Part shown: piece after piece, positions 36,115 through 44,324 of the stretch
Position numbering within the stretch: the stretch's first letter is position 1
How the letters are laid out: each line of letters starts with the position of its first letter
NCBI GenBank assembly: GCA_035712985.1
Contig: DASTAE010000233.1
Span: 4,803-68,802 of the forward strand
DNA: 64,000 nt
Reading direction: 5' to 3'
Source of the DNA: Actinospica sp035712985
GTDB lineage: Bacteria; Actinomycetota; Actinomycetes; Streptomycetales; Catenulisporaceae
Translations under genes and position numbers: made by a program
Notes under the pieces: model-generated
The model's input: only the letters and a program-made list of their open reading frames with translations
Told to the model about the DNA's origin: nothing
Databases searched by the model: none

Positions 36115-36396
36115 ATGCCGACCGTGCAGTACGCGCCGCCGATCGGCGAGGGCATGCGGCGGCACATCGACGTCGACCGCCGCGCCGACATCCGCGACCT
36201 GCTGCCGAAGATCAGCGCGCAGACGCTCGTCATCGGGCTCACCCACGACTACGTCGTGCCGGTGGGCAGCGCGCGACGGCTGGCCGAGGGAATCGAGGGC
36301 AGCCGGTTCGCGGAGATTCCCAGCGGCCACCTCGTCGTGTTCGAGCGGCCCGGCGAGCTGATCGGGAGCCTGCGGGAGTTCCTGCTCAGCCCTTGA
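36115..36396 (+). pseudogene. C-terminal remnant of an alpha/beta hydrolase
   Basis: A 93-residue frame with a good AAGGGAGA ribosome site encodes only the last third of an alpha/beta hydrolase: DIRDLLPKISAQTLVIG, the triad acid in THDYVVP, ARRLAEGIEGSRFAEI, and the triad His in SGHLVVFERPGEL. The core strands, oxyanion loop and nucleophile are missing, so it cannot be a complete enzyme. It overlaps the convergent permease gene by 11 bp. It is either a decayed gene or a small expressed fragment; the intact ribosome site leaves the second possibility open. Confidence 0.7.
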
Positions 36397-37306
36397 CCGC
36401 TCCGGTGAGGTTGAACGCGCCCCCGAGGAACTTGGACAGCACGCCGTAGAGCGCGATGACCGGCGCCGTGTAGATGATCGAGAACGCCGCCAGCTGCCCG
36501 TACGCGACCTCGCCGTACTGGGAGAAGAAGGTGTAGATCGTCACCGACGCCGGTTGCTTGTCCGGGGTGAGCAGCAGGATGAACGGAACGAAGAAGTTCC
36601 CCCACTGCATCACGAACGTGAAGATGAACACGACCACGATGCCCGGGGCCATCAGCGGCAGCACGATCCGCCACAGCGACTGCAGCCAGTTCGCGCCGTC
36701 GGTCCACGCGGCCTCCTCCAGCGAGACCGGCACCCCGTCCATGAAGTTCTTCGTCATCCAGATCGCGAAGGGCAGCGAGCTGGCGGTCATGAACAGCACG
36801 GTGGCCGGCTCGGAGTCGACCAGGTTGAAGCGCGCGTAGAGCGAGTACACCGGCACCATCACCGCCGTGATCGGCAGGCCGGTGGCGAACAGGATCGTGT
36901 AGAGGAACGAGCGGCCGAAGCGCATGTGGAAGCGGGACAGGGGATACGCGGCCAGCGAGGCGCAGATCACCGTCAGCGCCGCGGTCCCGCCGGACAGGAT
37001 CAGGGAATTGAGCATCGGCTGGTAGACCGTGGCCACGTTCAGGATCGCCTTGAAGTTGGCGAGGGTGAAGTGCCAGGTCGGCGACGCGTTCAGCCCCGAG
37101 CCGGTCTCGATCGAGGACAGCACCAGCCAGGCGAACGGGAGCACGAAGGCCAGGAAGAGCAACAGGATGACGAGATACGAGGCGAGGGCCGCAGGGCCCT
37201 TGCGCGGAGACGTGATCCCCGCGGCGGCGCCGCCTCCACGGCGGGTGCGCTCGGCGCGCTGAGGCGGACGCACTGTGCTCGATGGTTCACTCGCAAGCTC
37301 GCTCAC
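36386..37306 (-). CDS. CUT1 sugar ABC permease (MalG-type) of the ROK-linked operon
   Basis: The 306-residue protein starts at GTG 37306, overlapping the upstream permease stop by four bases. A polar N-terminal tail of about 40 residues precedes six spans. The EAA loop is SLEEAAWTDGANWLQSLWRI, and the C-terminus FLGGAFNLTGAVKG is the usual MalG close. It pairs with the MalF-type permease at 37303. The operon has no ATPase gene, so a shared MsiK-type ATPase is expected. Confidence 0.9.
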   Translation of the reverse strand: MSELASEPSSTVRPPQRAERTRRGGGAAAGITSPRKGPAALASYLVILLLFLAFVLPFAWLVLSSIETGSGLNASPTWHFTLANFKAILNVATVYQPMLNSLILSGGTAALTVICASLAAYPLSRFHMRFGRSFLYTILFATGLPITAVMVPVYSLYARFNLVDSEPATVLFMTASSLPFAIWMTKNFMDGVPVSLEEAAWTDGANWLQSLWRIVLPLMAPGIVVVFIFTFVMQWGNFFVPFILLLTPDKQPASVTIYTFFSQYGEVAYGQLAAFSIIYTAPVIALYGVLSKFLGGAFNLTGAVKG

Positions 37307-38232
37307 GAATCCTCCAGCTTGATCAGGCGCAGGTAGATCATCGAGAACAGGGCGCCGAGCACGAGCAGCACGAGGGCCATCGCCGTGCCGTATCCCAGCT
37401 GGTAGAACTGGAAGGCCTCCTGGTACATGTACAGCGGCGTGGTCGAGCTGGCGTTGCCCGGGCCGCCGCCGGTCATCACGTAGATCAGGCCGAAGCTGGC
37501 CAGGGTCTGCAGCGTGATGAGCATCAGGTTGCTGACGATCGAGCGGCGGATCAGCGGCACGGTCACGTAGCGCAGCCGCTTCCAGGACGAGGCGCCGTCC
37601 ACGGCCGCGGCCTCCAGCAGTTCCGGCGGCACGTCGGAGAGCGCCGCCGAGTAGACCAGCATGGAGAACGCCGTGCCGCGCCAGGTGTTGGCCAGGATCA
37701 CCGCGAGCATCGGCATCGTGTAGAGCCAGTCCTGGGACAGCCCGATATGGCCGAGGATCGCGTTCAGCGTGCCGGTCTTGTAGAGGAAGGCGTACCAGGC
37801 GAAGCCGGCCACCACCTCGGGCACCACCCACGCGCCGATCACGGCGCCGTTCACGACCGTGCGCACGAATCCGTTGCGGCCGCGCAGGATCAGCGCCAGC
37901 AGCAGTCCGAGCAGGTTCTGCCCGATCACCGCGGAACCGACCACGAACAGGACGGTCAGCTCCAGCGACTTGATGAACGTCGGGTCCGCGAACATCCGGC
38001 GGAAGTTCTCCAGGCCGGTGAACTCGGTGGCGGACGAGCCGGACAGCGCCATGTTGGTGAACGCGGTGTAGACGCTCCAGATCAGCGGTCCGGCGAAGAA
38101 GACCGCGAGCAGCAGCAGGGCGGGCCCGAGCGGCAGCAGCCGGCCGAACACGCGGCGGGCGCGGCGCGGGCGGCGCGCACCCCCGGTTCCGGGGATGCGC
38201 GCCGTACGCGGCGACTGGGTCGCGACCGTCAT
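37303..38232 (-). CDS. CUT1 sugar ABC permease (MalF-type) of the ROK-linked operon
   Basis: The 309-residue protein starts at ATG 38232, sharing one base with the binding-protein stop (TGATG). A basic N-terminus (GARRPRRARRVFGRLL) leads into the first span. The EAA loop is ELLEAAAVDGASSWKRLRYV, and MTGGGPGNASSTTPLYMYQ is typical of MalF-type sugar permeases. It forms the channel with the next gene. The tight overlaps indicate translational coupling. Confidence 0.9.
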   Translation of the reverse strand: MTVATQSPRTARIPGTGGARRPRRARRVFGRLLPLGPALLLLAVFFAGPLIWSVYTAFTNMALSGSSATEFTGLENFRRMFADPTFIKSLELTVLFVVGSAVIGQNLLGLLLALILRGRNGFVRTVVNGAVIGAWVVPEVVAGFAWYAFLYKTGTLNAILGHIGLSQDWLYTMPMLAVILANTWRGTAFSMLVYSAALSDVPPELLEAAAVDGASSWKRLRYVTVPLIRRSIVSNLMLITLQTLASFGLIYVMTGGGPGNASSTTPLYMYQEAFQFYQLGYGTAMALVLLVLGALFSMIYLRLIKLEDS

Positions 38233-39596
38233 CAGCCGGAGGTCACGTTCGACGCGCCGGCGATGCTGCTCACCTGGGTGGACAGCGTGGACATCGCCGA
38301 GGAGGGGGAGGACTGGCCGGTCATCACGGACTCCATCGCGACCTGGATCTGGTCCGAGATCTGCGGGTAGACGGGGTAGGTCGGCCGGAAGTGGGTGACC
38401 TTCACCAGGTCGGTGAAGAACGCGGTCGTCGGGTTCGTCGACAGGTACGAGGGATCGGCCGCGACGTCGGTGCGCTCGGCGATCTGGCCCGCGGTGATGT
38501 CGTAGTTCAGCGCGTTGGCCTTGTTCTCGGCCAGCGACACGAAGTCGAACGCGGCCTGCTTGTCGGGCGCGTGCGAGCCGACCGAGAGCACCCAGCCGCC
38601 GGACATGCTCGTGGAGCCGGGGGTCTGGCCGTTCTGCGTGGGCATCGCGGCCACGCCCATCGTGCTCGACCAGGCGGACCACGGCTTGGCACCGGTCGAG
38701 GTCCAGGTGCTCGGCAGCCAGGAGCCGTCGAGGTCGATGGCGAGCTTGCCCTCGGGGATCAGCTCGGTGGAGAGCGTGGTGCCGAAGTTCGGGTTCAGCG
38801 CGTCCTGCACGTCGGGCGCGAGGCCGGTCGTGTAGATCTGCTTGATGAAGTTCAGCGACGCGAGCATGCCGGGCGTGGACGGGGTCCACTTCTTGGTCGA
38901 CGCGTCGTACAGCTGGTCCGCGGTGCCGTACAGCAGCATCTCGAGCCCCTGCATCGTGGCGCCCTCGCCGGCGCCCTTGCCCGAGTAGACGTTGAGCGGG
39001 GTCACCCCGGGCAGCTTGGACTTGACGGTCTGCGCGGCGGCCAGCACGTCGGCCCAGGTCTTCGGCTGCCAGGGCACGGCTATCCCGGCCTGCTTGAACA
39101 GGGTCTTGTTGTAGTAGAGGGCGCGGGTGTCGGTGCCCATCGGGATGCCGTAGGTCTTGCCGTCCTGGCCGACGGCGGCGCTCTTCGCCGTCGGGGTGAA
39201 CTCGCTCCAGTCCGACCACTTGGCCAGGTAGGAGTCCACCGGCGCGAGGTAGCCGGCCTGGATGTCCGAGTTGATCAGGAAGGTGTCCTCGTACATCACG
39301 TCGGGCGCGGTCGAGGCGGAGCGGTTCATCAGGGTGAGCTTGGTGTAGTAGTCGTTCTCGGAGGCCTGGATCGGCTCGAGCTTGACCGTGTAGCCGGGGT
39401 GCGCCGCCTCGTACTGCTTCTTGAGGGTCTGCATCTCGGCGTTGAGCTGGATGAAGGAGCCGAATTCCTGGTAGGCGACGGTGATCGTCTTCGCGCCTCC
39501 CGAGGACGAGCCCGAGGAGATTGTGCATCCGGTGAGGGTGCCTGCGGTGAGCAGCAGCGTGCCGGCTGCCGCGACGACCTTCGCGCGTCCTTGCAT
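38232..39596 (-). CDS. ABC sugar-binding lipoprotein of the ROK-linked operon
   Basis: The 454-residue precursor starts at ATG 39596 after AGGAGAT; the frame extends to 39665 but has no ribosome site there. The signal AAAGTLLLTAGTLTGC gives lipid-modified Cys near residue 24. The family-1 solute-binding pattern is clear: TITVAYQEFGSF, KLEPIQASENDYYTKLTLMN, GIPMGTDTRALYYNKTLFKQ and WLPSTWTSTG. It diverges from the ROK regulator, with two ATTTGAT-containing repeats between. The sugar cannot be read from sequence. Confidence 0.9.
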   Translation of the reverse strand: MQGRAKVVAAAGTLLLTAGTLTGCTISSGSSSGGAKTITVAYQEFGSFIQLNAEMQTLKKQYEAAHPGYTVKLEPIQASENDYYTKLTLMNRSASTAPDVMYEDTFLINSDIQAGYLAPVDSYLAKWSDWSEFTPTAKSAAVGQDGKTYGIPMGTDTRALYYNKTLFKQAGIAVPWQPKTWADVLAAAQTVKSKLPGVTPLNVYSGKGAGEGATMQGLEMLLYGTADQLYDASTKKWTPSTPGMLASLNFIKQIYTTGLAPDVQDALNPNFGTTLSTELIPEGKLAIDLDGSWLPSTWTSTGAKPWSAWSSTMGVAAMPTQNGQTPGSTSMSGGWVLSVGSHAPDKQAAFDFVSLAENKANALNYDITAGQIAERTDVAADPSYLSTNPTTAFFTDLVKVTHFRPTYPVYPQISDQIQVAMESVMTGQSSPSSAMSTLSTQVSSIAGASNVTSG

Positions 39597-39655
39597 GGTG
39601 GGGATCTCCTGTCCGTGACGACGGTGTGACGGGGGAGCGATCGCTGTTCCGTTAC

Positions 39656-39674
39656 GTAAGTCCATTTGATTTAC
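39656..39674. promoter_or_regulatory. Putative ROK operator, site 1
   Basis: GTAAGTC-CATTT-GATTTAC is an imperfect palindrome with seven-base arms. Its core TCCATTTGATTTAC recurs as TCCATTTGATGTAC at 39767-39785. The region is AT-rich against its surroundings and sits between the divergent importer operon and the ROK gene. Confidence 0.65.
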
Positions 39675-39766
39675 GAAGTCAAGAGACCGACTGAATCGTT
39701 ATAGAAAACTGTGCATCACGCTCAAACTGGGCTATAAAGGAAGAAAGGTGGGCGTGGACTTCCGTC

Positions 39767-39785
39767 TTAAATCCATTTGATGTAC
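39767..39785. promoter_or_regulatory. Putative ROK operator, site 2
   Basis: TTAAATC-CATTT-GATGTAC repeats site 1, starting 111 bp away in the same orientation, 43 bp before the ROK ATG at 39828. This overlap with the 5' region argues for autoregulation and against the upstream ATG at 39777. Confidence 0.6.
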
Positions 39786-39827
39786 AAACTCTTCGGAGTG
39801 GGTGGATCCGGAGCGTCAGGAGTACGG

Positions 39828-41087
39828 ATGCGGCAGCAGGCGGGAACCAACCTGCCGAAGGTGGGCAGCTACAACCAGAACGTGGTGCTGGACGCCATCA
39901 GGTCCTCCGGCGCGACCAGCCGGGTCGAGCTCGCGCAGCGCACCGGCCTGACCGCGCAGACCATCTCGGTGATCGTGCGCCGGCTGCTCGGCGACGGACT
40001 GGTCCGCGAGGACGGCGCGCAGCCCTCGGCCGGGCGCTCCGGCAGCGGCAAGCCGCGCACCACGCTGCGGGTCGAGCCGACCGCGGGCTACGCCGTGGGC
40101 ATCCACTTCGACCCGGGCTGGATCGACGCCGTGCTGGTCGACCTCGCCGGCACCGTGATCGCCGAGACCCGCCGCGAGATCCACCACTCGCTCGGGCCCG
40201 AGGAGGCCGTCGCGCTGATGGCCAAGGCCGCGCGCAAGGTGGTGCGCGACGCCGGGATCCCGCAGCGCAAGATGCTCGGCATCGGCCTGGCCTGCCCGGG
40301 GCCGATCGACCAGGACCTCGGCCTGGTGCTGTACCCGCCGCGGCTGGCCGGCTGGGAGCGGGTGCCGCTCGGCGAGCTGCTGGCGCAGGGCGCGGGCAGT
40401 CCCGTCACCCTGGACAACGACGCGACCGCCGCGGCGATCGGCGAGCGCTGGTCCGGCGTGGCGAAGAACGTGGGCAACTTCGTGTACTTATATCTGGGCA
40501 CCGGTATCGGCGGCGGGCTGTTCCTGGGCAACCAGGTCTACCGCGGCCCGTACCGCAACGCGGCCGAGGTCGGGCACATCGCCGTGGCCCCGGGCGGACC
40601 CGAGTGCTACTGCGGCAACCGCGGCTGCCTGGAGGCCGTCGCGTGCCCCGACGCGATGGTCGCCGACGCGCGCCGGATGCTGGCGGAGGGCGGCGGCGGA
40701 ATGCTCGCCGACGCGTACGCGCGGGACCCGGAATCCGTGGACCACGACGCGATCTGCGCCGCCGCGGCCGCCAAGGACCCGCTCGCCCGCGCGGTCGTGG
40801 ACCGGGTCGCGGGCTATCTCTCCGACGTCGCGGTGAGCGTGGCGAACATGCTGGACGTGGAGCTCTTCGTGCTCGGCGGCCCCGCGCTCGGGCCGGTCGG
40901 CGAGATCTACCGGGAGGCGATCGACGAGGCGCTCTCCTGCCGCCCGATCGCCCGCCGCGTGCATAAGGCCCCTGTCTCCCTCTCCCCGGCGGGCAGCAGC
41001 GCGGGCGCGATCGGCGCCGCCTCGCTCGTCTTCCACCGCGCCTTCGCCCCCCAGCTGACGACCCTGCTCGAGAGGACCACGCCGTGA
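39828..41087 (+). CDS. ROK-family transcriptional regulator with a TTA codon
   Basis: The 419-residue protein starts at ATG 39828 after AGGAG. Residues about 15-75 form a MarR-like winged helix (SGATSRVELAQRTGLTAQTI, then RRLLGDGLVRED). The ROK sugar-binding domain follows, with GIGLACPGPIDQD, LGTGIGGGLFLGN and the zinc motif CYCGNRGCLEAVA. One Leu codon at 40488-40490 (in VYLYLG) is TTA, rare in this genome type and dependent on the bldA tRNA in streptomycete relatives. That would tie expression to development. The gene diverges from the sugar importer and its stop overlaps the ROK kinase start, so it probably controls both. Confidence 0.9.
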   Translation: MRQQAGTNLPKVGSYNQNVVLDAIRSSGATSRVELAQRTGLTAQTISVIVRRLLGDGLVREDGAQPSAGRSGSGKPRTTLRVEPTAGYAVGIHFDPGWIDAVLVDLAGTVIAETRREIHHSLGPEEAVALMAKAARKVVRDAGIPQRKMLGIGLACPGPIDQDLGLVLYPPRLAGWERVPLGELLAQGAGSPVTLDNDATAAAIGERWSGVAKNVGNFVYLYLGTGIGGGLFLGNQVYRGPYRNAAEVGHIAVAPGGPECYCGNRGCLEAVACPDAMVADARRMLAEGGGGMLADAYARDPESVDHDAICAAAAAKDPLARAVVDRVAGYLSDVAVSVANMLDVELFVLGGPALGPVGEIYREAIDEALSCRPIARRVHKAPVSLSPAGSSAGAIGAASLVFHRAFAPQLTTLLERTTP

Positions 41088-41977
41088 CCGGGAACTCCGC
41101 GATCCTCGCGATCGACATCGGCGGCACGAAGCTCGCCGCCGCGCTCGTGGACCGGGACGGCGCCGTGCTGCGCCGCGCCGAGCTCCCGACCCCGTCCGCC
41201 GAGGTCGCCGACGCGCTGATCGGCCTGGCCCGGGAGGTCGCGGGGGACGAGCGCCCCGCGGCGGTCGGCCTGGCCTCGGCGGGTCCGCTGGACATCGTGG
41301 CGGGCACCGTGAGCCCGGTGAACATCCTGTCCTGGCGCGATTTCCCGCTGCGGGACACGGTCGCCGCGGCCTTCCCCGGCGCGCGGGTCGTACTGGTCGG
41401 CGACGCCGTGGCCTCGGCCGTCGGCGAGCACTGGCGCGGCGCGGGCGGCGGCGTGGACGCGATGCTCGGCATCGTCGTGTCCACCGGCGTCGGCGGCGGG
41501 CTGGTGCTGAACGGCCGCGTCTACCCCGGGCCGACCGGCAACGCGGGGCACTTCGGCCACATGCCGACCGACCTCGAACCGGTGCGGTGCGCCTGCGGTA
41601 TGACAGGGTGCGTCGAAGCCCTGGCGAGCGGGCCCTCGATGGTGCGCTGGGCCGCGCGGCAGGGCTGGACCGGCTCCACCGCGAAGGAGCTCGCGGACGC
41701 GGCGCGCGCCGGCGACTCCGTCGCGCTCGCCGCCTTCGATCGGGCGGCGGATGCGCTGGCCTGCGGAATCGTCGGCGCGGCCGCACTGGTGGATCTGGAC
41801 GTCGTGGTGGTCGGCGGGGGAGTCGCGGCGGCGGGCCCGGTGCTGCTCGATCCGCTCCGGGCCCACCTGGGGCGCCGCGCCTCGCTCACCTTCGTGCAGC
41901 GCGTCCGGGCGCTGCCGGGGACGCTAGGCCGGGACGCCGGCCTGATCGGCGCCGCTCGCTGCGCCCTGGAGATCTAG
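41084..41977 (+). CDS. ROK-family sugar kinase
   Basis: The 297-residue protein from GTG 41084 (overlapping the previous stop as GTGA) has the kinase-type ROK layout without a DNA-binding domain. It contains the ATP motif LAIDIGGTKLAAALV, the catalytic-region GLASAGPLDI, VVLVGDAVASAVGEHWRG, the phosphate loop STGVGGGLVLNG, and the zinc site CACGMTGCVEALASG. It would phosphorylate a hexose such as glucose or an N-acyl sugar in the cytosol after import by the adjacent transporter. Its 3' end overlaps the convergent MMPL gene by 54 bp. Confidence 0.88.
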   Translation: MTGNSAILAIDIGGTKLAAALVDRDGAVLRRAELPTPSAEVADALIGLAREVAGDERPAAVGLASAGPLDIVAGTVSPVNILSWRDFPLRDTVAAAFPGARVVLVGDAVASAVGEHWRGAGGGVDAMLGIVVSTGVGGGLVLNGRVYPGPTGNAGHFGHMPTDLEPVRCACGMTGCVEALASGPSMVRWAARQGWTGSTAKELADAARAGDSVALAAFDRAADALACGIVGAAALVDLDVVVVGGGVAAAGPVLLDPLRAHLGRRASLTFVQRVRALPGTLGRDAGLIGAARCALEI

Positions 41978-44140
41978 CGCGGCGGGCCCGGCGGCGAGGG
42001 CGACGCGGTCCCGGCGGCGCCAGTTGCGGTCGCCGAGCAGGGTCATCACCGTCGGCAGGAGCAGAACCCTGATGACGGTCGCGTCCAGCAGGATCGCCAC
42101 CCCGAGGCCGACGCCGAGCTGCTTGAAGTCCTGCATGCTCAGCGTGCCGAAGACCCCGAACACCGCCACCATGATCGCCGCGGCGCTGGTGATCGTGCCG
42201 GCCGTGGCGCGCAGGCCCTCGGAGACCGCGTCCTTCGTGGACAGGCCCCGCTGCCGCGCCTCGCGGATCCGGGAGACCACGAACACGTGGTAGTCCATGC
42301 TCAACCCGAACAGGACCACGAACACGAACAGCGGGATCCAGGACTCCAGCGCGCCGACCGCCTTCGTGCCGACCAGGCCCGCGCCCCAGCCGTGCTGGAA
42401 GACCGCCACCATCACGCCGTACGCGGCGCCCGTCGACAGCAGGTTGAGCACGATCGCGGTGCCCGCGATCACCCAGCTGCGGAAGGCGAGCAGCATCACC
42501 AGGAAGGTGACTCCGAGCACGAACAGGAAGACCGGCAGGATGGTCCGGCCGAGCCGGTCGTTGAGGTCCGTGCTGAAGGCGAGCGTGCCGCCGACCACGG
42601 CCGTCGTGTGCGGGATCGCGCCGAGCGTGTGCGGCAGCACCGTGCCGCGCAGCGTGTCCAGCGAAGCCAACGCCTGCGCGTCGCGACCGTGGCCCGCCAC
42701 CGGGAACAGGATCTTCACGATGTGCTGCGCGGGATACGGCGTGACCTCGACGGGTCCGGAACCGAGCGCGCCGTCCGCGGCGGCCTGGGTCTTGAACGCG
42801 GCGATCCCCTCCGCCACCGCGTTCGAGTTCACATCAGGGGTCTGCACGACGATCACGCCGGGCGCCGGGCTCGACGGGAACTCGGCGCTGATCGCGTCGT
42901 AGGTCTGCACGAGCGGCGAGCTCGAGGGCAGCTGCTGGTTCACGTCGAGCGACTGGGTGCGCAGCCCGAGCGCGGGGATCGCCAGCACGATCAGGAACGC
43001 GGCGGCGATCGTCGCGAAGCCCTTCGGGTGGTCGAGCACCTTGCCCATCGTCGCGTTCCAGACGCGGCCGCCGCCGGCCTTGGCCGGACGGTGCCGCCGG
43101 GACTTGCGCCGTCCCCAGTCGATCCGGTCGCCGAGCATGGCGAGCAGGGCGGGAAGCACCGTGACCGAGCCCAGCATCGCGATCGCGACGACCAGGATCG
43201 AGGCGAGCGCGAAGCCCTCGAAGATGTGCATGCCGGTGATGAACATCCCGGCCATCGCGACCATCACCGTCAGCCCGGAGACCAGCACCGAGTGCCCCGA
43301 CGTGGCCGCCGCGACGCTGAGCGCCTCCCGCGGTTCGCGCCCGGCCGCCCGCTCCTGCCGCTCGCGCCGCAGGTAGAACAGGCAGTAGTCGACGCCCACC
43401 GCGAGGCCCATCAGCAGCATCACCGAGTTCGACGACGAGGACTGCGGGATCGCGTGCGAGATCAGATCGAGCAGCCCGAGCGCCGCCATGAACGCCGTGA
43501 CCGCGAGCACGACCGGCAGCAGCGCCGCGATGAGGGCGGCGAAGGCGGCGAGCAGGATGCCGAACGCGAGCGGCACGGCGGTCCACTCGGCCCGCTTGAA
43601 GTCCGTGCCCAGCGTCGAGTTCACCCAGTGGTCGCCCGACGCGCCGCCCACCTCGTCGATCTGCAGCGACGGATTCGCCGCCTGGACCTTGGCGACCGCG
43701 TCGAGCACCGGCTGCACCCGATCGCCGGCGCTCGAGGCGTCCCCGGTCATGTCGAACTCGACCAGCGCGTAGTGCCGGTCCTTGGAGATCAGCCCCGTGG
43801 TGTAAGGGCTCTGCACGTTCTGCGTCCGCCCGGTGCCGCGCACGGCGGACAGCACCTGGTCCACGGCCTGCCGGTAGCCCGCCGCGTCGGCCGTGGCACT
43901 CGCGCTGTGCACGAGCACCATCTCGGAGGCGGGTGCGGCGAGGCCCGCGTCCTGCAGGATCTGCACCGCCTGCGCGGAGCTGCCCACCCCCTGCTGCGCC
44001 TCGGTCAGCTGCTTCTGCCCGACCGCGCCGCCGATCACCGTCGCGAGGATCACCAAGAACAGCCAGCCGAACACGGCGGTCTTGCGATGTGTCGCGCTCC
44101 AGCCGCCGAGTGCGGCGGCGGGGCTGCGCCTGTGCGCCAT
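41924..44140 (-). CDS. MMPL/RND-family membrane exporter
   Basis: The 738-residue protein starts at ATG 44140 after GGGGGA. It has two repeats of one plus five spans with large extracytoplasmic loops. The MMPL signatures LLMGLAVGVDYCLFYLRRER (first half) and FVVLFGLSMDYHVFVVSRIR (second half) are both present, each with the buried Asp-Tyr. The C-terminus is a short cytoplasmic tail. Such proteins export lipids or hydrophobic compounds with proton coupling. It diverges from a two-component system at 44325 that may control it, and the palindrome TGACGC-G-GCGTCA lies between them. Confidence 0.9.
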   Translation of the reverse strand: MAHRRSPAAALGGWSATHRKTAVFGWLFLVILATVIGGAVGQKQLTEAQQGVGSSAQAVQILQDAGLAAPASEMVLVHSASATADAAGYRQAVDQVLSAVRGTGRTQNVQSPYTTGLISKDRHYALVEFDMTGDASSAGDRVQPVLDAVAKVQAANPSLQIDEVGGASGDHWVNSTLGTDFKRAEWTAVPLAFGILLAAFAALIAALLPVVLAVTAFMAALGLLDLISHAIPQSSSSNSVMLLMGLAVGVDYCLFYLRRERQERAAGREPREALSVAAATSGHSVLVSGLTVMVAMAGMFITGMHIFEGFALASILVVAIAMLGSVTVLPALLAMLGDRIDWGRRKSRRHRPAKAGGGRVWNATMGKVLDHPKGFATIAAAFLIVLAIPALGLRTQSLDVNQQLPSSSPLVQTYDAISAEFPSSPAPGVIVVQTPDVNSNAVAEGIAAFKTQAAADGALGSGPVEVTPYPAQHIVKILFPVAGHGRDAQALASLDTLRGTVLPHTLGAIPHTTAVVGGTLAFSTDLNDRLGRTILPVFLFVLGVTFLVMLLAFRSWVIAGTAIVLNLLSTGAAYGVMVAVFQHGWGAGLVGTKAVGALESWIPLFVFVVLFGLSMDYHVFVVSRIREARQRGLSTKDAVSEGLRATAGTITSAAAIMVAVFGVFGTLSMQDFKQLGVGLGVAILLDATVIRVLLLPTVMTLLGDRNWRRRDRVALAAGPAALDLQGAASGADQAGVPA

Positions 44141-44204
44141 GGTTACCGTCCCCCAGGGATAAATCGGTTTCCGGTGCAGGTCACCGGCTCGACTCCCAAG
44201 CTAT

Positions 44205-44217
44205 TGACGCGGCGTCA
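44205..44217. promoter_or_regulatory. Palindrome between the MMPL and kinase genes
   Basis: TGACGCGGCGTCA is a perfect 13-bp palindrome (six-base arms, one central G), 65 bp upstream of the MMPL ATG and 108 bp upstream of the histidine kinase ATG. It may be an operator for the divergent pair; no binding protein can be named. Confidence 0.4.
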
Positions 44218-44324
44218 GGATCGACATCCGGCCAACCGGTGTCTTGGGGGTGTCGGTAGGTACACCCCGGGTCGGGTGGGTGGGCCCAGTGCGCGCGTCG
44301 GCGTCGTTCGCGAGACTGAGGGAC

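Noticed and set aside
39777..39827. Upstream ATG for the ROK regulator
   Set aside because: It lies within the second operator repeat and lacks a ribosome site; ATG 39828 has AGGAG in place.
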